This document shows positions 6,064 through 6,095 of a DNA stretch of 6,095 nucleotides, in pieces; within the stretch, counting starts at the first letter, position 1, and every line of letters begins with the position of its first letter. The stretch is taken from positions 1 through 6,095 of the forward strand of contig DAOWBJ010000115.1 in NCBI GenBank assembly GCA_030634125.1. The letters run 5' to 3'. Source of the DNA: Victivallales bacterium (GTDB lineage: Bacteria > Verrucomicrobiota > Lentisphaeria > Victivallales > Victivallaceae). A program made the translations under genes and the position numbers. Under the pieces are notes generated by a model. The model did not search any database, was not told the DNA's origin, and saw nothing but the letters and a program-made list of their open reading frames with translations.

Positions 6064-6095
6064 GTCAAGAGTAGATACATGTTTTTTGCCCGAAA
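6046..6095 (-). pseudogene. Possible upstream DeoR segment on the far side of the repeat array
   Basis: On the minus strand, in the same frame as the DeoR fragment at 5590-5910, the sequence from 6093 reads SGKKHVSTLDNTLYE and then TGA at 6046-6048. In DeoR regulators the sensor domain commonly passes through a GG-x(n)-SLVGP stretch. SGKKHVSTL could be the part just before VGPAAEKYL, with the last residues (from DNTLYE) coming from the repeats. Only about nine residues carry this argument, and the window ends here, so it is a suggestion. Confidence 0.3.

Larger units (their letters stand above)
5907..6066. repeat. Irregular TCATTC repeat array interrupting the DeoR gene
   Basis: The hexamer TCATTC occurs 13 times, starting at 5907, 5916, 5928, 5937, 5950, 5962, 5971, 5983, 5992, 6004, 6017, 6027 and 6046. 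Most copies read TTCATTCGG or TTCATTCTC. Gaps alternate between 9 and 12-13 bases, giving a 21-base higher-order period in the middle. All copies point the same way, so it is not a CRISPR array, which needs identical long repeats and unique spacers. On the minus strand the units read GAATGA and place many TGA stops in the DeoR frame. The array is directly flanked by DeoR coding sequence on one side and possibly on the other. Confidence 0.9.

Noticed and set aside
5907..6066. CRISPR array
   Set aside because: The repeats are too short and degenerate, the gaps are 9-19 bases and themselves repetitive, and there are no unique spacers or cas genes.
6049..6071. Sigma70 promoter on the minus strand with TTGACA at the array edge
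   Set aside because: TTGACA is present (6064-6069 on the minus strand), but 17 bases downstream the sequence is CAACAC, unlike a -10 box, and the motif is part of the repeated units.

Overview
The window carries part of a sugar or polysaccharide catabolic gene cluster from an AT-leaning bacterium. The style of the proteins (a secreted SGNH hydrolase with a discoidin-like domain and the block HFNWGLWD, next to an amidohydrolase and an AraA-like isomerase) suggests the PVC group, perhaps Lentisphaerota. That placement is an inference from family resemblance, with no marker gene to back it.

Layout, left to right. The C-terminal end of an FGGY-type sugar kinase (1-312, +) enters from the left edge. 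A complete DDE transposase (473-1765, -) follows, in an insertion sequence lying against the direction of its neighbours. Next come three co-directional genes: a secreted SGNH/GDSL hydrolase (1933-3087, +), a metal-dependent amidohydrolase of the Amidohydro_2 type (3146-4168, +) and an L-arabinose-isomerase-like protein (4165-5556, +). The last two overlap by ATGA. The hydrolase frame originally ended one base before the amidohydrolase start, so the three look like one operon, and the kinase probably belonged to it before the insertion sequence came between them. Convergent to them lies the C-terminal half of a DeoR-family regulator (5590-5910, -).

How the genes could work together (inference): the exported hydrolase strips ester groups from a glycan, the isomerase turns a released aldose into a ketose, the FGGY kinase phosphorylates it, and the amidohydrolase acts on a lactone- or acid-like intermediate. 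A DeoR-type repressor, which usually senses a phosphorylated sugar, would control the set. The substrate cannot be read from the sequence.

Four things look abnormal and suggest a locus that is decaying or changing. (1) The DeoR gene is interrupted by a dense array of TCATTC-based repeats, 13 copies in about 150 bp and rich in stop codons. A possible continuation of the regulator lies beyond the array in the same frame. (2) The SGNH hydrolase has an in-frame TAG just after its catalytic GDVH block, while 18 further codons of recognisable C-terminal tail survive. (3) The discoidin-like domain of that hydrolase is bounded by an in-frame direct repeat exactly 154 codons apart. (4) The insertion sequence splits the cluster, and its ends cannot be fixed from this window.
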